Shown: positions 25,901 to 36,409, counted from the first letter of the stretch. The stretch is DNA of 64,000 nt from Paenibacillus melissococcoides (GCA_944800085.1 CALYLO010000004.1:496001-560000); one strand, 5' to 3'. The notes: generated from the letters alone by a model not told the origin. Numbers and translations are program-made.

Positions 25901-28608
25901 GCAGCATTCAGGATCTGGCTGATGCCAAAAAGAGAATCGGAGAAGCCGAAGAGAACCGGGAGAAATCGAAGCAGTTCACAAACTTGGTTTCGAGTATCAT
26001 CCCTAGCTCGAAGGGATTCTTCGATAAGGTACAACAGCAGGAAGACGAGAAGCTGAAGGAGGCAGCACAGCAGGTTAAAGATACGGAAGAATTTTACAAA
26101 AAATATGAAGCGATGCTCGATGACGCCTACTACGGAGTCAGCCGCAAAGGAACGTCCTCCGCTTCTTCCGGCAAGAAGGATTCCTACCAGCCGAGCTTGC
26201 GGTTCAACCAATTCGAGGAAGCGATTCAGCGGGTCAATGCGTCCCTGGAGAAAAATCAGCAGCAAATGGAAGAGGCGATGGCGTCCGGGCGCAAGTACGA
26301 CAAGCTGCTGAAGAACCGGATCGGTCTGTACAATGACATGGGGGAGGCGCTGCGGAAGCTGCGGCAATCGCAGTCATCGCGCCACTCGGAGCTGGCATCC
26401 CTGCTCGGATCAGCCGGGCTGGTCAAGAATGGCGAAGTCGTCGGGGATGTCCGTGCACGGCTCGAGTCGATAGGCAAGCGCGGGAGCAAGACGGGCTATT
26501 CGGCTGCGGACTATGAGAAGTTCGTCGAAGAATATATGGAGCTGACCCGCAATATCGGCGACACCGACCTCAAAATCGATCAGAACGTCATCCAACTGGC
26601 CGATGCCTATAAGCGCCGCTTCGAGAGCCTGCAGCAGCCGAGCGAGAAGAAGAGGGAGAAGCTGAGGCATCAACTGGCGCTGCTTGGCGATATCAATACC
26701 GCCGAAGAGAAGCGGCTTGCCGCACAGAATGCGGCCGAGAACATGAACGCGCTGGTGACGGAAGGCAAGCGCATCCGCGGAGAGATCGATGATACGGAGC
26801 AGCTTATCCGGAACAGCAAGACGCCGCCGGAGCAGAGACGGGCCGCCGCGATCTATCTGGAATGGCTGCGGGACAATGATCGGAGCAAGCAAGAGGAGAT
26901 CGTGGCCGAAGCCGAGCATGCCGGTCAACAGCAGGCCGAAGCCTTGATTGCCGGGTACAAGGAGCGAATCGGCGAGCTCGAATTCGAGCAAAGCCTGCTT
27001 GGCAGCCTGGACACCGAGGAGAAACAGCGCAGAGCCAAAGAAATCGACGCTCAAATCATCTCCATATACGAAGAGTCGGGCCGGACTATCGAATCCCAGA
27101 TAGCTGAATTGACGCGCAAGGCAGCTAATGCGGACTCGTTGGCCGAGAAGCGCCGGGCCGAGTCGAAGAAGGAAGCGCTGCAGGACTACCAGCGCACCGT
27201 ACTGAAGCAAATCGCGGATAATCAGGCGGCGGAACAAAAAGCAAGGCTGGATAATGCGAACAAGCTGCTCGACAACCTGAAAAAAGTGCTGCAGCGGGAA
27301 AAAGAACTGCGCACCCAGGCAATCGAGGAAGAGATTCGGACGGAAAACAAGCGCCACGACGAGAAGATGAAGCATCTGGACGCGGAGCTCAAGAAGATCG
27401 AGGAGCATATCAATGCCCAGCTCAAGGGGCTGGACCGCGCCAATGCGGAGGAGGATTACGATTCGCAGCTCCGCAAGCTGATGAAGGAGCGGCAGGATAT
27501 CCAGGATCGGCTCAACGTGTTGGCCTTGGACGACTCCTTCGAAGCGAAGGCGAAGAAGAAGCAGCTTCAGGAGCAGCTCGAGTCCAAAGATGAGGAGATT
27601 GACAAATTCAAGCTGGATCGAGAGCGGGAGCTGCGCAAACAGGCCCTCACCGATCAGTTGGAAGACCGGCGCAAAATCATCGAGAACGAAAAAGAGCTCG
27701 AGGACAATCAGCACCGCAATCAATTAGATAAGCTGGATGAAGCGAAGAGCAAAATCGAGCAGCATTATAGGGGGGTTTTGGAGGATGAAAAGTACTTCTA
27801 TAACTTGAAGCAGCAGATGCTCAGCAATGATAAGACTGTTGTCTTCAACGCATTGGACGAAATCAAAGGCAAGTATGGCGTGTTCTTCGAGGAACTGGCC
27901 AAGGCTAGCGAACGGCTTGGCCAGACGATCGCCGACAACATCAAGTATGGCTTCGAGCAGGATTATGACGAGCTGGAGCAGTACGGGAAGAGCTTAGTCC
28001 CGTCGATTTCAGGTACGGTCAAACAGCCTGGAACGTCCTCGGGAACCATGCTTCCGGGAGCATCCTCGGAACAGGACGAGCGGGCCAAGTATTGGGACAA
28101 ATATTTGGCCAATAAGAAGCAGGCCGAGGACTACGCCCGCCGGATTAAGGAATTGTCCAGGACCAACCCGAAGTCCCCTGAGATTGCCCGGCTGAGGGTG
28201 GAGATGGACCGGTTGCGAAAAATCAACGACGGTTACCGCGAAACCTATCATTTCGAGGATGGATCGTATGACCAGCTCAAAAACAAAAAGCCCTTCTCCG
28301 CCGAATCCGGCGGCATGACTCCGGCGTGGGGCGGCAAGCAGGGCAAATTCCTGCTCGCCCACGAAAAAGAGCTGATCCTGAACAAAGCCGATTCGTTCAA
28401 TCTGCTGAAGGTGGTCGATACCACCAGAAACATTATCGATTCCATCAAAAGGCTGTTCGCTTCCGTTCCCGCGCTTCAGCCTGCCATGGCGGGAGCGCCG
28501 ACCCAGAACTTCCATATTTCCATTACGTGGAACTTCGCTCAGAAGGATGGGGACGATATCGCGAAATCGCTCGACACGGCGCTGCGGGCCCGGGGGCATC
28601 GATTATAG
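22961..28608 (+). pseudogene. Tail tape measure protein gene, split by a 2-base duplication
   Basis: The first frame (GTG 22961 after AAAGGAG; another GTG at 22949) runs to 24280. The second, listed from ATG 24220, runs to 28608. Protein similarity passes from ...THMQSLEAQL in frame one to LEYANRMQELSLTMGEAF in frame two. At 24200-24206 the DNA reads AGCTCTCGAA where AGCTCGAA would keep one frame, so a CT/TC duplication is the break. The restored protein would be about 1880 aa. It has a TP901-type tape-measure core (LAGELGRSMNDVLDTMHGLA, VSTRDLALSLTEAGAAARSY), a hydrophobic segment (GLMISTGIGALISLISWGV), over 1000 residues of charged coiled coil, and a C-terminal domain with GGKQGKFLLAHEKELILNKA. 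Such proteins set tail length. It may be a real null or a sequencing artefact. Confidence 0.8.
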
Positions 28609-28628
28609 GAAGGCAGGTGAATGGCAAC

Positions 28629-29225
28629 ATGACGATTAGGGACGCGGATTATTTCGTCTATGCCGGGGTATCCAGCATCGATTTCGGCATCCGGAACGTC
28701 AATATCAGCTCCGGCATGCTGGAGGAGAGCTTCGCGGCCCCGCGTTCGGTTCGCGAGGTCAGCATCGCGGGACGGGATCGTCCTTATTTTCAAAACATCG
28801 CCAAAGAACCGCTCCGCTTTCAGGTCTCATGCGCATTCGAAGAGACCTGGAATTCGGATCGGATTCGCGAAGCGGCGCGTTGGCTGACCGAGCAGAGCTA
28901 TTACCGGGAGCTCGTCTTCTCTTCGGATCCGGAGCGGGTCTTCTACGCGCTGGTCATCGACGAGCCGATGCTGATCCATAACGGCTTATCCGAAGGGTAT
29001 ATCAACGTGACCTTTAAATGCGATTCTCCATATTCTTATTCCCCGGTCTATTACTCTCCGCGGTATGAATGGAAGGAGACCGTGGCGGAGATTGCGGAGC
29101 GGGACTTCGCCAAGGGAAGCCGGGAAGCGCTGATTCTTGGTCCGCAGGGAGAGCTGCGGCTCGATTCGCTCAGGCCGCGCTGGAGCGATTACGCCCGGGG
29201 GACGAGATGGTCCGACATTGGGTGA
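28629..29225 (+). CDS. Distal tail (Dit-like) protein
   Basis: The 198-aa product sits directly after the tape measure, where Dit genes lie in siphophages. The N-terminal domain resembles the Sipho_tail fold: SIDFGIRNVNISSGMLEESF, then REVSIAGRDRPYFQNIAKEP, FEETWNSDRIREAARWL and GYINVTFKCDSPYSYSP. The latter two are typical Dit landmarks (the W-L helix and the FxCxxP strand). Dit forms the ring that joins tube to tip. Starts at GTG 28617 and ATG 28629 are both possible; ATG has better spacing from GGCAGGTG. Confidence 0.75.
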   Translation: MTIRDADYFVYAGVSSIDFGIRNVNISSGMLEESFAAPRSVREVSIAGRDRPYFQNIAKEPLRFQVSCAFEETWNSDRIREAARWLTEQSYYRELVFSSDPERVFYALVIDEPMLIHNGLSEGYINVTFKCDSPYSYSPVYYSPRYEWKETVAEIAERDFAKGSREALILGPQGELRLDSLRPRWSDYARGTRWSDIG

Positions 29226-29248
29226 AGGAAAGGAGAGAGGAGTAAACG

Positions 29249-29883
29249 ATGGCAAAAACAACGGAAAAACTAGCGCTGCATATTCCAGAATATGCGGATG
29301 AGATTTACGAGACGATCGAACAGCTCGGCCAGAACTTCGCCAAGCTGGATGAGGCCTCGCCTAACTACGCAACGGCCCCGCCGGTGGCGGGAACGTGGCA
29401 GCAGCGGGAGATCGTCTGGAATGCGGAGCCGGCGATCGGGGCTTATCTCGGTTGGGTGAATACGCGGACCGGCCGCACGGCTCCTTCCTGGATGGAACTG
29501 ACCTCCTACAAGACAGGAGACTATGTCATCCCGCAGACGGATAACGCCCATGTCTATCTGTGCATTCAAGCCGGGCATTCCGGCGCGATGGAGCCGGTCT
29601 TCCCTACCGCGTCCGGCCAGGAGGTGCAGGATACGCGGGGAGCGGGGCGCTGCAGCGCTCAAAGCGGTACGAGAAGCATGATATCGTATTTCCGACGGTC
29701 GATAACGGCCGTTTTTATGTCTGCATCACGGCGGGCGAATCCGGAGGGACCGAACCGGAATGGGCGTTGACGGACGGAACGAGCATCTATGACGGCGCCG
29801 CCGTATGGCTCGGCTACCGCATCGCCAAGTGGAAGGAGAGCGGCATTTCCGCCCTGTTCCGTCCCTTCGGGAAAATCGAGTAG
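29249..29883 (+). pseudogene. Tail-locus protein with two repeated carbohydrate-binding-like segments, frameshifted
   Basis: Frame one (ATG 29249, AGGAGAGAGG upstream) encodes KLALHIPEYADEIYETIEQL, then a module ending KTGDYVIPQTDNAHVYLCIQ and AGHSGAMEPVFPTASGQEVQ. Frame two continues with a second copy of the same module, YEKHDIVFPTVDNGRFYVCI followed by TAGESGGTEPEWALTDG, and ends at 29883. The shift is near 29637-29650, where CGGGGAGCGGGGCG would read through with one more G. The repeated pattern (YxxxDxVxPxxDNxxxYxCxxAGxSG) resembles small chitin- or carbohydrate-binding modules found in phage tail proteins. Restored length is about 211 aa. Confidence 0.7.
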
Positions 29884-29894
29884 AGGTGGATGGG

Positions 29895-30536
29895 ATGGCA
29901 AATTGGCTTGCATTATCGAATTTGCTCGGGGTGTACACCTCGGAGCCGCTGCCGCTTGCGCTCGAAGGAGACGGAGCGCTGACGAAGCTGGCGTGGGAGT
30001 GCGAGATTCCGCCCTCCTGCCGGGTTACGGTCCAGACCTCGCTCTCCCCGGATCAGGGACGGGCCTGGAGCGATTGGAAAACGTGCGTGAACGGCGGCGG
30101 CATTCCGGATATCGAAGCCGGGACGCCCCTTCGCGAAGCGATGCTGCGGTACCGGGTTATCCTGCAGTCCGGGCGGCATGGCGTCACGCCTTCCTTCCAG
30201 TCCATCTCCTTCCGGCTGGAACCGGTTGTCGTGTTCGACAATAAGGGAGATGTGAACTGCTCCCCGGAAATCTGGATTACGAAGGAAGGAAGCGGCGAGT
30301 TCGCGATCATGAACACGTCGCAGGGAGACGCCGCTTTTCGCTTCGAGCAGCTGCTGGATGAGGAGACGGTGTATGTGAACAATGATCGGCAGCATATCGA
30401 GACCAGTCTGGTGAACACGTACCGCTACAGCGAGTTCAACGACGGGTATTTATCGCTGCCGCCCGGAAGGAATGTGCTGAAGGCGCGCGGGAACGCCGCG
30501 TTCCAGTTCCGCTATCAATTCCGGAGAATTCAATAA
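29895..30536 (+). CDS. Tail-locus structural protein (213 aa)
   Basis: ATG 29895 with AGAGGTGG. The protein is beta-rich, and its start ANWLALSNLLGVYTSEPLPL is followed by RVTVQTSLSPDQGRAWSDWK and MLRYRVILQSGRHGVTPSFQ. This is reminiscent of the jelly-roll wing domains attached to distal tail or tip proteins. The C-terminal part (RYSEFNDGYLSLPPGRNVLK) resembles the end of Dit-type domains. It lies between the Dit-like gene and the tail spike, so a second Dit half or evolved-Dit component is a reasonable guess. Not recognised with confidence. Confidence 0.6.
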   Translation: MANWLALSNLLGVYTSEPLPLALEGDGALTKLAWECEIPPSCRVTVQTSLSPDQGRAWSDWKTCVNGGGIPDIEAGTPLREAMLRYRVILQSGRHGVTPSFQSISFRLEPVVVFDNKGDVNCSPEIWITKEGSGEFAIMNTSQGDAAFRFEQLLDEETVYVNNDRQHIETSLVNTYRYSEFNDGYLSLPPGRNVLKARGNAAFQFRYQFRRIQ

Positions 30537-30550
30537 GGAGGCGATGATGA

Positions 30551-33500
30551 TTGCTGGGCGATATTGATTATCTCAGGAAACCGTACCGGCCGCAGCTGTT
30601 CCTCGCCAAGCCGAACGGCAGCGTCATCAGCAAGATCAGCGAAGCGTACGATATCAGCCAGAACATCTCGCTGTCCTCCGTGAACGAGCTGACCTTCAAA
30701 ATTCCGCTGTACCTGGACGTGAACCACCGGCTCGTGCCGAACAAAAATATCGGCCTGCTCCGCGAGCGGTATCATATCCGGGTAACGCTTGGATCGAAAA
30801 GCGAATGGTATATGATTCACTCGATCGAGGACAGCGGACAGGATGACAGGCTGTACCGGCAGGTCGCCTGCTTCGCTCTTCCTTATGAGCTGAGCGACAA
30901 ATCGATTCGGGATTACAGCGTCGAGTCGTATCATGCCGAGCAGGTGCTGACGGATCTGCTGCGCAACACGATCTGGAATATCGGCTATCTCGATGCCGAC
31001 TTCAAGCTGACGTACCGCGCCTTCGAGTTCGGGAACACGACGGTGCTGGATGCGGTCTATCAAGTGGCCGAGACCTACAATGCGGTCGTCCAATGGGACA
31101 CGCACCGGCGAACCGTGTCGCTTCTCAAGCCGGAGCTGTTCGGAGTCAACAGGGGCCTTTCTTTTTCCTATGGAAAATACCTGAAGTCGATCGGCAAGGA
31201 AGCGAGAGCGGATGAGATGGTCACCCGGTTGAAGGCGTTCGGACAGGACGGGCTCACGATTCAAAAGGTCAACCCGACGGGTCAGAATTACATTGAGAAT
31301 TTCCGTTATTTTCTGTATCCGTTCGAGCGGGACGCGCAGCGGCGGGTGATCCGGCACAGCCAGTATATGTCCGATGAATTATGCCAGGCGCTGCTCGATT
31401 ATGAGGAGCTGGTGGAGAGCAGGCGGGACAAGTTCCGGGAATTGCTAGCCGAACGCAAGAAAATCGAGGACAGTCTGAACGAACGAAGCATCGAGCTGGA
31501 TAAGCTGAAAAAAAACGAAGCGGTCATTACCGACACGATGATTTCGCAGCAGTTCGAGCAGAAGATGTTTTTCGAGAAGTATACGCATCGCGGCAGCAGC
31601 TCGCGAAGGTTCGCGCTGAATCCGGAATATCCGTACGCCGTCCTGTGCAAGGTCAGTCAAGGGGGCGTCACGGTCTCGCTCGACGGCGCGGATCAAGCCG
31701 CGGCTCCGGACCGGTGGATGCTGCTCGGCAAGCGGCATCATGCGGACCAGGCGGTCATCGAGGTGCGGGGCGGCGAGGCTGAAGTGTTCCTCCAGGTGGC
31801 GCTCATCTCCCTCGACGAGCTGAACGGGGCGAACAACGGGCCGGACATTATTGAAAAGTTCAGCCTCGATAATAAGCAAATGCAGATCGCCGCGAAGGAA
31901 ATCGAGATCAAGAATTTGGAGCAGGCGTTGGACAACGTCAAGGCAAACATTGCTGAGCTGCAGAAGACGCTGTCCGCCGACAGCAATTTCGCTCCTGAGC
32001 TGCTGCAGGAGCTGAACCTGTATGTCATCGAGCGGGAGTTCAGCGATGACAAGTACATTGACGAGCAAGATCTGTATGAGGCGGCGCTCGAGAAGTTCAA
32101 GGAGCTGCAGCGCCCCCGGACGACGTTCCGCATCGACATCGTGAACTTCCTCGAGATCGTCGAGGAGCAGCATAATTGGGACAAGCTGGTCGTCGGCGAT
32201 TTTGTCACGATCAAGCATGAGCGGCTTCAGCTTGAGATCGAAGCCCGCATCGCGGAGATGACCTACGACTATGAGGATGGCAATATCAGCCTGACGATCA
32301 GCAATGCCAGAGATGTATCCGATGCGCAGAAGCGGCTGGAGAAATTCATCTACGACAGCAAGAACACGTCGATTGTCGTGGACACCAACAAGAAGAAATG
32401 GGGGCAGGCCGTTGTCGATACGTCGGACATGAGCCGGCTGTTCGACCATTTCTGGAACAAGGTCACGAACGACATCAATATGGCGTCGAATGAGTTCGTG
32501 ACGCTGGACCGGAAAGGGCTGACGATTACCGATCCGAACGATCCGAACCGCTTCCTGCGGGCGACGCATGGCGCGCTGGGCCTGACGCGCTCGGGCGGGC
32601 TGCGTTATGATACGGCGATTACGCCGGACGGCCTGATCGCGGAGACGGTGCTCGGCAAGATCATTCTCGGGCAGCGCGTCGTCATCGGCGATACGACCGG
32701 AGTGTTCACCATCGAGGGCTCCCGCCTCATGATCGACGACCGCTGCGGCCGGGAGGTCGTGAAGCTCGGGCTGCTGGCAGAGCGTCCCGATCGGATCGGC
32801 ATGATCGTGAATCGGTATGCTTCGGGCGATTGCGGCAGCGGCACGAAGGTGAACCGGGTCTCGATGACCGCGGATGACGGCTTTACGATCGAGCGTATTC
32901 GCAACGGCGTGTACGAGAAGACGTTCGGCACCTCGCTGGACGGCGATCTGTTCGTCAAGGCCGGGGTCGACGATCAAGTGTTTACGATTGACAAGCAGGG
33001 GCTTGCGCTCGGTTCCTCCGTATGGTCGTTAGCACCTTTTCACGCCGATTACTTGGGCAATGTCTGGATGAACAAGCTGTTCGCGAAGGACGCCGAGATT
33101 GAGAGCTCCCTGTTCAAGAACGGCCATATCGAGGGCTCCAGCCTCGTCATCGGCGAGGGCAACGATGTGTTCAAGGTCTATCCGAGCCTGGGCATCTGGG
33201 CCGGGCACGATGAAATCGGGAAGGCCCCCTTCCGCGTCGACATGAAGGGCAATCTGACGGCCTACAAAGGAAAGTTCGTCGGTCCGGCGGGCCATGTGCT
33301 GATCGACACGGAAGCCGGGTACATCGATATGGACCATCTCGATATTATCAATGTGGGCAAGCTCATTCCGGAAATGATCCAGGTGAACACGATTCTGGCC
33401 GACAAGACGTATGTGAATGATCTGGCGGTGAATAAGGTGAAGACGCTGCCGAAGGATGCGGACGAAGGAGAATATGTCGACTACATCGAGATCCAGGAGC

Positions 33501-34018
33501 ATGCGATTCAGTTCATCACCGCCAGGGTGTCGAAGTGCGAGCCGGCGCATGATTCGCGCGGCCGTCCGCTCTACTGGCAGGATGCGGACAAGAAGGTGTT
33601 GACGACGGAAAACACCGGGATTGTGGCCAACACGTACAAATTCGACAGCATCAATGTGAAGCAGAAAATTACGTTCGAGCGGGACAAGCCCGGCGACGGC
33701 GCCCAGCCCGTACGCTATCTCGGCATCGGGGACGGCACCGGGGACGGCCACGGGGTGGCGATCGAGAAGAAGTATTCCGGCGGCTATATGCTGGAATACG
33801 GCGCAAGCGCCACGGGCAAAAAACGCAGCCTCGACTTGAGGGACGAAGGCGTGTACGTGACCGCGAAGGAGAGCGGCATCGTGCTGGACGGCCAAGACAT
33901 CAAAGCGATCGCCAAGGGCGGCGCGGGCCGCTTCGGCACCGAGCGCGCTTATATTGAGATGACCGCAGACGGCAAAATGATCTTCCATGCGGTCCAGTTT
34001 GATTTTGTGAACAGTTGA
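30551..34018 (+). CDS. Tail endopeptidase/tail-tip (Tal-like) structural protein, 1155 aa
   Basis: It starts at TTG 30551, eight bases after AAGGAGG. Residues 1-330 match the Prophage_tail/minor structural protein domain: QLFLAKPNGSVISKISEAYD, LTFKIPLYLDVNHRLVPNKN, and LTDLLRNTIWNIGYLDADFK. Two coiled-coil stretches follow (about residues 280-330 and 440-490), then FVTIKHERLQLEIEARIAEM, the usual end of the N-terminal structural part. The C-terminal 500 residues are beta-rich with short repeats of the form GLxLTxSGxxxYDTAITPDG and GNVWMNKLFAKDAEIESSLF. These resemble spike or fibre stems. No catalytic motif for peptidoglycan cleavage was recognised. The role is the hub at the tail tip. Confidence 0.8.
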   Translation: MLGDIDYLRKPYRPQLFLAKPNGSVISKISEAYDISQNISLSSVNELTFKIPLYLDVNHRLVPNKNIGLLRERYHIRVTLGSKSEWYMIHSIEDSGQDDRLYRQVACFALPYELSDKSIRDYSVESYHAEQVLTDLLRNTIWNIGYLDADFKLTYRAFEFGNTTVLDAVYQVAETYNAVVQWDTHRRTVSLLKPELFGVNRGLSFSYGKYLKSIGKEARADEMVTRLKAFGQDGLTIQKVNPTGQNYIENFRYFLYPFERDAQRRVIRHSQYMSDELCQALLDYEELVESRRDKFRELLAERKKIEDSLNERSIELDKLKKNEAVITDTMISQQFEQKMFFEKYTHRGSSSRRFALNPEYPYAVLCKVSQGGVTVSLDGADQAAAPDRWMLLGKRHHADQAVIEVRGGEAEVFLQVALISLDELNGANNGPDIIEKFSLDNKQMQIAAKEIEIKNLEQALDNVKANIAELQKTLSADSNFAPELLQELNLYVIEREFSDDKYIDEQDLYEAALEKFKELQRPRTTFRIDIVNFLEIVEEQHNWDKLVVGDFVTIKHERLQLEIEARIAEMTYDYEDGNISLTISNARDVSDAQKRLEKFIYDSKNTSIVVDTNKKKWGQAVVDTSDMSRLFDHFWNKVTNDINMASNEFVTLDRKGLTITDPNDPNRFLRATHGALGLTRSGGLRYDTAITPDGLIAETVLGKIILGQRVVIGDTTGVFTIEGSRLMIDDRCGREVVKLGLLAERPDRIGMIVNRYASGDCGSGTKVNRVSMTADDGFTIERIRNGVYEKTFGTSLDGDLFVKAGVDDQVFTIDKQGLALGSSVWSLAPFHADYLGNVWMNKLFAKDAEIESSLFKNGHIEGSSLVIGEGNDVFKVYPSLGIWAGHDEIGKAPFRVDMKGNLTAYKGKFVGPAGHVLIDTEAGYIDMDHLDIINVGKLIPEMIQVNTILADKTYVNDLAVNKVKTLPKDADEGEYVDYIEIQEHAIQFITARVSKCEPAHDSRGRPLYWQDADKKVLTTENTGIVANTYKFDSINVKQKITFERDKPGDGAQPVRYLGIGDGTGDGHGVAIEKKYSGGYMLEYGASATGKKRSLDLRDEGVYVTAKESGIVLDGQDIKAIAKGGAGRFGTERAYIEMTADGKMIFHAVQFDFVNS

Positions 34019-34085
34019 TTGATTGCAAAGAAGGAATGCGCCGGTTCGCGGGCGAGCCGGTTCCGCGGCGAAGGGAGGGGATGCG

Positions 34086-34574
34086 ATGGCTGCCATCGCC
34101 TTGCATGTGGGCGCAACCGCCCCGGTCGTGAAGGATGGGCATGTGACTTATACGATACAGACTTATGAGGAGCCGTGGTGCGCGCATCGGGATCCTGACA
34201 CTGGAGAGTGTGACGATCCTAGGGGCGATAAATGGCACACAACCGGATCAGGCAGCACCGGCGCGCTGATTACCGGCCGCGGCATTGCGGCGAGCTCCCG
34301 CTTCTATGTGAACGGCGTGTCTGCCGCCGTCGTCGGGGATCGGGTGAACGAAGCCTGGCAAGCCAGCCCGCCGGTTCCTTCGGATACCGCTAGGACGCGG
34401 TACATCAATATTTTCCCGGGAACGTCGGGCAGCGGTCGGGGCACGATAACGGGCGGCAACGCGAAGCGGGTGTATTTGAATGGCAAGCTGATTGCCGTCC
34501 AGGGGTCAAGCGTGACGACCTGTCTCGGGAATGGGACGACGATTCGCGAAGGAAATTCATTGATCAATATGTAG
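34086..34574 (+). CDS. PAAR-like tail tip/spike protein
   Basis: The 162-aa product starts at ATG 34086 after GGGAGGGG. The sequence has the PAAR layout: an N-terminal VGATAPVVKDGHVTYTIQ, then GRGIAASSRFYVNGVSAAVV followed by GDRV, and near the end KRVYLNGKLIAVQGSSVTTC ... GNSLINM. The repeated xxxVxVNGxxxAxxGD pattern, with variant residues for P-A-A-R, is what defines PAAR tips of type VI secretion and contractile tails. Here it sits in a non-contractile tail locus. Whether Cys/His residues bind a metal (CAHRDPDTGECDD) is unknown. Confidence 0.65.
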   Translation: MAAIALHVGATAPVVKDGHVTYTIQTYEEPWCAHRDPDTGECDDPRGDKWHTTGSGSTGALITGRGIAASSRFYVNGVSAAVVGDRVNEAWQASPPVPSDTARTRYINIFPGTSGSGRGTITGGNAKRVYLNGKLIAVQGSSVTTCLGNGTTIREGNSLINM

Positions 34575-34583
34575 GCATGCCAG

Positions 34584-34610
34584 CGCTTCTCTTCAACGAG
34601 AGGCGTTTTT
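34584..34610 (+). terminator. Intrinsic terminator after the PAAR-like gene
   Basis: CGCTTCTC pairs with GAGAGGCG (one G-U) around loop TTCAAC, followed by TTTTT. Confidence 0.7.
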
Positions 34611-34646
34611 GGGTTGTAATAATGGCTTGATTAAGGAGGTGATAGG

Positions 34647-35801
34647 ATGGCCCAATTACGGACGCATCTCGAACTGCATGATCCGGTGACCATTATTTGG
34701 CGGGAAGGCACGCCAGAGGAGCCGTACAAGGAGCATATCGATTCGCTCCCCGTGATTAACAACCAGATTACGCTGCTGGAGATTCCTTCGCAGACCGACA
34801 AGGTCCGCATCGAGGGATTGACCGAGGTCGACCCGGAACGATTCGATAAGAAGCTGGCCTTGACGCCGCATGAATTTCTGGTCAACTATGCGAACGGAAC
34901 GATTCAGTTCCATCCGTCCCAGGAAGGCAAGACGCTGCTGTGCAAATATAAGGGCAGAGGCTTGATCCTCTATCCGGCTTCCCGCATCTATGCGATGGTC
35001 AGCCGGCATCCGGATGTCGTCAAGACGCTGCAGGACATGATTGACGAGATGCTGCAGCGGCTGCAGGAGACGAATCTGGCCATCGCGGAGGTCAACGAGG
35101 CCGTGGCGATGGCGAAGGAGGCGGCTCATGCGGCCGATCGGTCCGCCGACCAGGCGAATCAGGCCGCGGATGAGGCGAAGCTCGCTGCCGAGCAGGCGCT
35201 GTTGGCTTATAAGTCAACGCTTCTGGTGTTCAAGCCTCCCGTGGCGGATATGAAGGAGTTGATCGCGACCTATCCGTATCCGCATATCGGCTGGACCGTG
35301 CAGACGTACAAGGATGGCAACCGCTACCGCTTCGACGGCAAGGAATGGGTGCTCATCGACATCTTTGGCCGCAGCATTCAGCCGGTGAGCGAGCATGCGG
35401 ACGGCCTGATGACGGTCGCCGAGCATTTGAAGCTAAAAAGCATCCCGCTGGAAGTGAAGGACCGGGTGATGGTGTTCTGCCTGCCGAATTCTTTATATCA
35501 GGGGGTTCAGAGCGTCATTGCGAGGTTCCCTTTTCAGGGGGAACTGATTGGCGTCGAAGCGTTGTGCGGCGTGCCCGGTGAATCGGATACCGAGATTACG
35601 GTGGAAAAATCCCTGGACGGGGCGAAGTGGAGCGGGATTATGTCCCATCCGGTGCGCATCAAGTCCCATCAGCATGTCGATGATCGCAGCGCCGCCATCG
35701 ATAACAAGATCGTGAATGCCGGCGATATGTTCCGGCTTCATGTCGTGAAGCAAGGCGTGAACATTCAGCATGTCACGCTGCAGCTCATCGTCAAAATATA
35801 A
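34647..35801 (+). CDS. Tail fibre/baseplate-associated protein with coiled coil (384 aa)
   Basis: ATG 34647 is preceded by AAGGAGGTGATAGG. The N-terminal beta domain (QLRTHLELHDPVTIIWREG, LALTPHEFLVNYANGTIQFH) resembles the attachment domains at the start of BppU-type baseplate proteins. Residues 125-195 form an Ala-rich coiled coil (EAVAMAKEAAHAADRSADQA). The middle HIGWTVQTYKDGNRYRFDGK is a small module common in phage fibres. The C-terminal domain is beta-rich. It likely trimerises and links the tip to receptor-binding proteins. The family is inferred from layout only. Confidence 0.6.
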   Translation: MAQLRTHLELHDPVTIIWREGTPEEPYKEHIDSLPVINNQITLLEIPSQTDKVRIEGLTEVDPERFDKKLALTPHEFLVNYANGTIQFHPSQEGKTLLCKYKGRGLILYPASRIYAMVSRHPDVVKTLQDMIDEMLQRLQETNLAIAEVNEAVAMAKEAAHAADRSADQANQAADEAKLAAEQALLAYKSTLLVFKPPVADMKELIATYPYPHIGWTVQTYKDGNRYRFDGKEWVLIDIFGRSIQPVSEHADGLMTVAEHLKLKSIPLEVKDRVMVFCLPNSLYQGVQSVIARFPFQGELIGVEALCGVPGESDTEITVEKSLDGAKWSGIMSHPVRIKSHQHVDDRSAAIDNKIVNAGDMFRLHVVKQGVNIQHVTLQLIVKI

Positions 35802-35826
35802 CGATAACAAGAAAAGAGGAATTAAG

Positions 35827-36369
35827 ATGACCAAACCGATCGTAAGCTGGTTCAACAGCGCTCATACTGCCGAAATTGCCGCCCCGTTTGATTTTGGCGT
35901 CATTGATGCCGGAGATCTGGGGCCGCTGCATACGTTCAACATTTGGAACAACCGCAACGGCGAGACCGACGTCTCGAAGATGGAGGACTGCACGTTCACG
36001 ACGCGCGATATGGGCGGGGGTACCGGCGATACGCCCGAAAACGACGTCGAAGCTGTCAAGAACAACTGGTTCCATGTCCAGGTGGACTCCCTGGGCGAGA
36101 CCGATATCGAGGAAGAGACATCGGCGGTCGGCAAAATTCGCATGAAGCCGATCGGCACGACGGGCAAGACGACGAAGGATCATGAGGGCAACCCGCTGTC
36201 GATTCCGTTGACCCCGGCCAGCCAGGAGATTCTCGGGGTCAACAATAACGGGAACCCGATGGACGCCGCCGGCAACTTTGTGACCGTGACAGTGCAGCCG
36301 AAAATTCCGCTGGACGCGTCGAGCGGACGGCAAGAGTTCAAGCTGCGCGTATCCTATCGCTATGTATAA
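35827..36369 (+). CDS. Tail-locus structural protein, beta-rich (180 aa)
   Basis: ATG 35827 after AAAGAGGAATTAAG. The protein starts TKPIVSWFNSAHTAEIAAPF and contains FGVIDAGDLGPLHTFNIWNN, a pattern of DUF-type immunoglobulin-like domains (the 'f-GxV-xG' strand pair). It ends with RQEFKLRVSYRYV. There are two Cys-free halves and no signal peptide. It is probably an ornament or linker of the tail. Not recognised further. Confidence 0.55.
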   Translation: MTKPIVSWFNSAHTAEIAAPFDFGVIDAGDLGPLHTFNIWNNRNGETDVSKMEDCTFTTRDMGGGTGDTPENDVEAVKNNWFHVQVDSLGETDIEEETSAVGKIRMKPIGTTGKTTKDHEGNPLSIPLTPASQEILGVNNNGNPMDAAGNFVTVTVQPKIPLDASSGRQEFKLRVSYRYV

Positions 36370-36409
36370 CGTTGAATAGATCAACATTTTGCACCAAGAT
36401 GATGTATGC

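Noticed and set aside
31445..34096. Long minus-strand frames within the tail hub gene
   Set aside because: Shadow frames of the plus-strand hub protein, which has recognised domains and a clear start.
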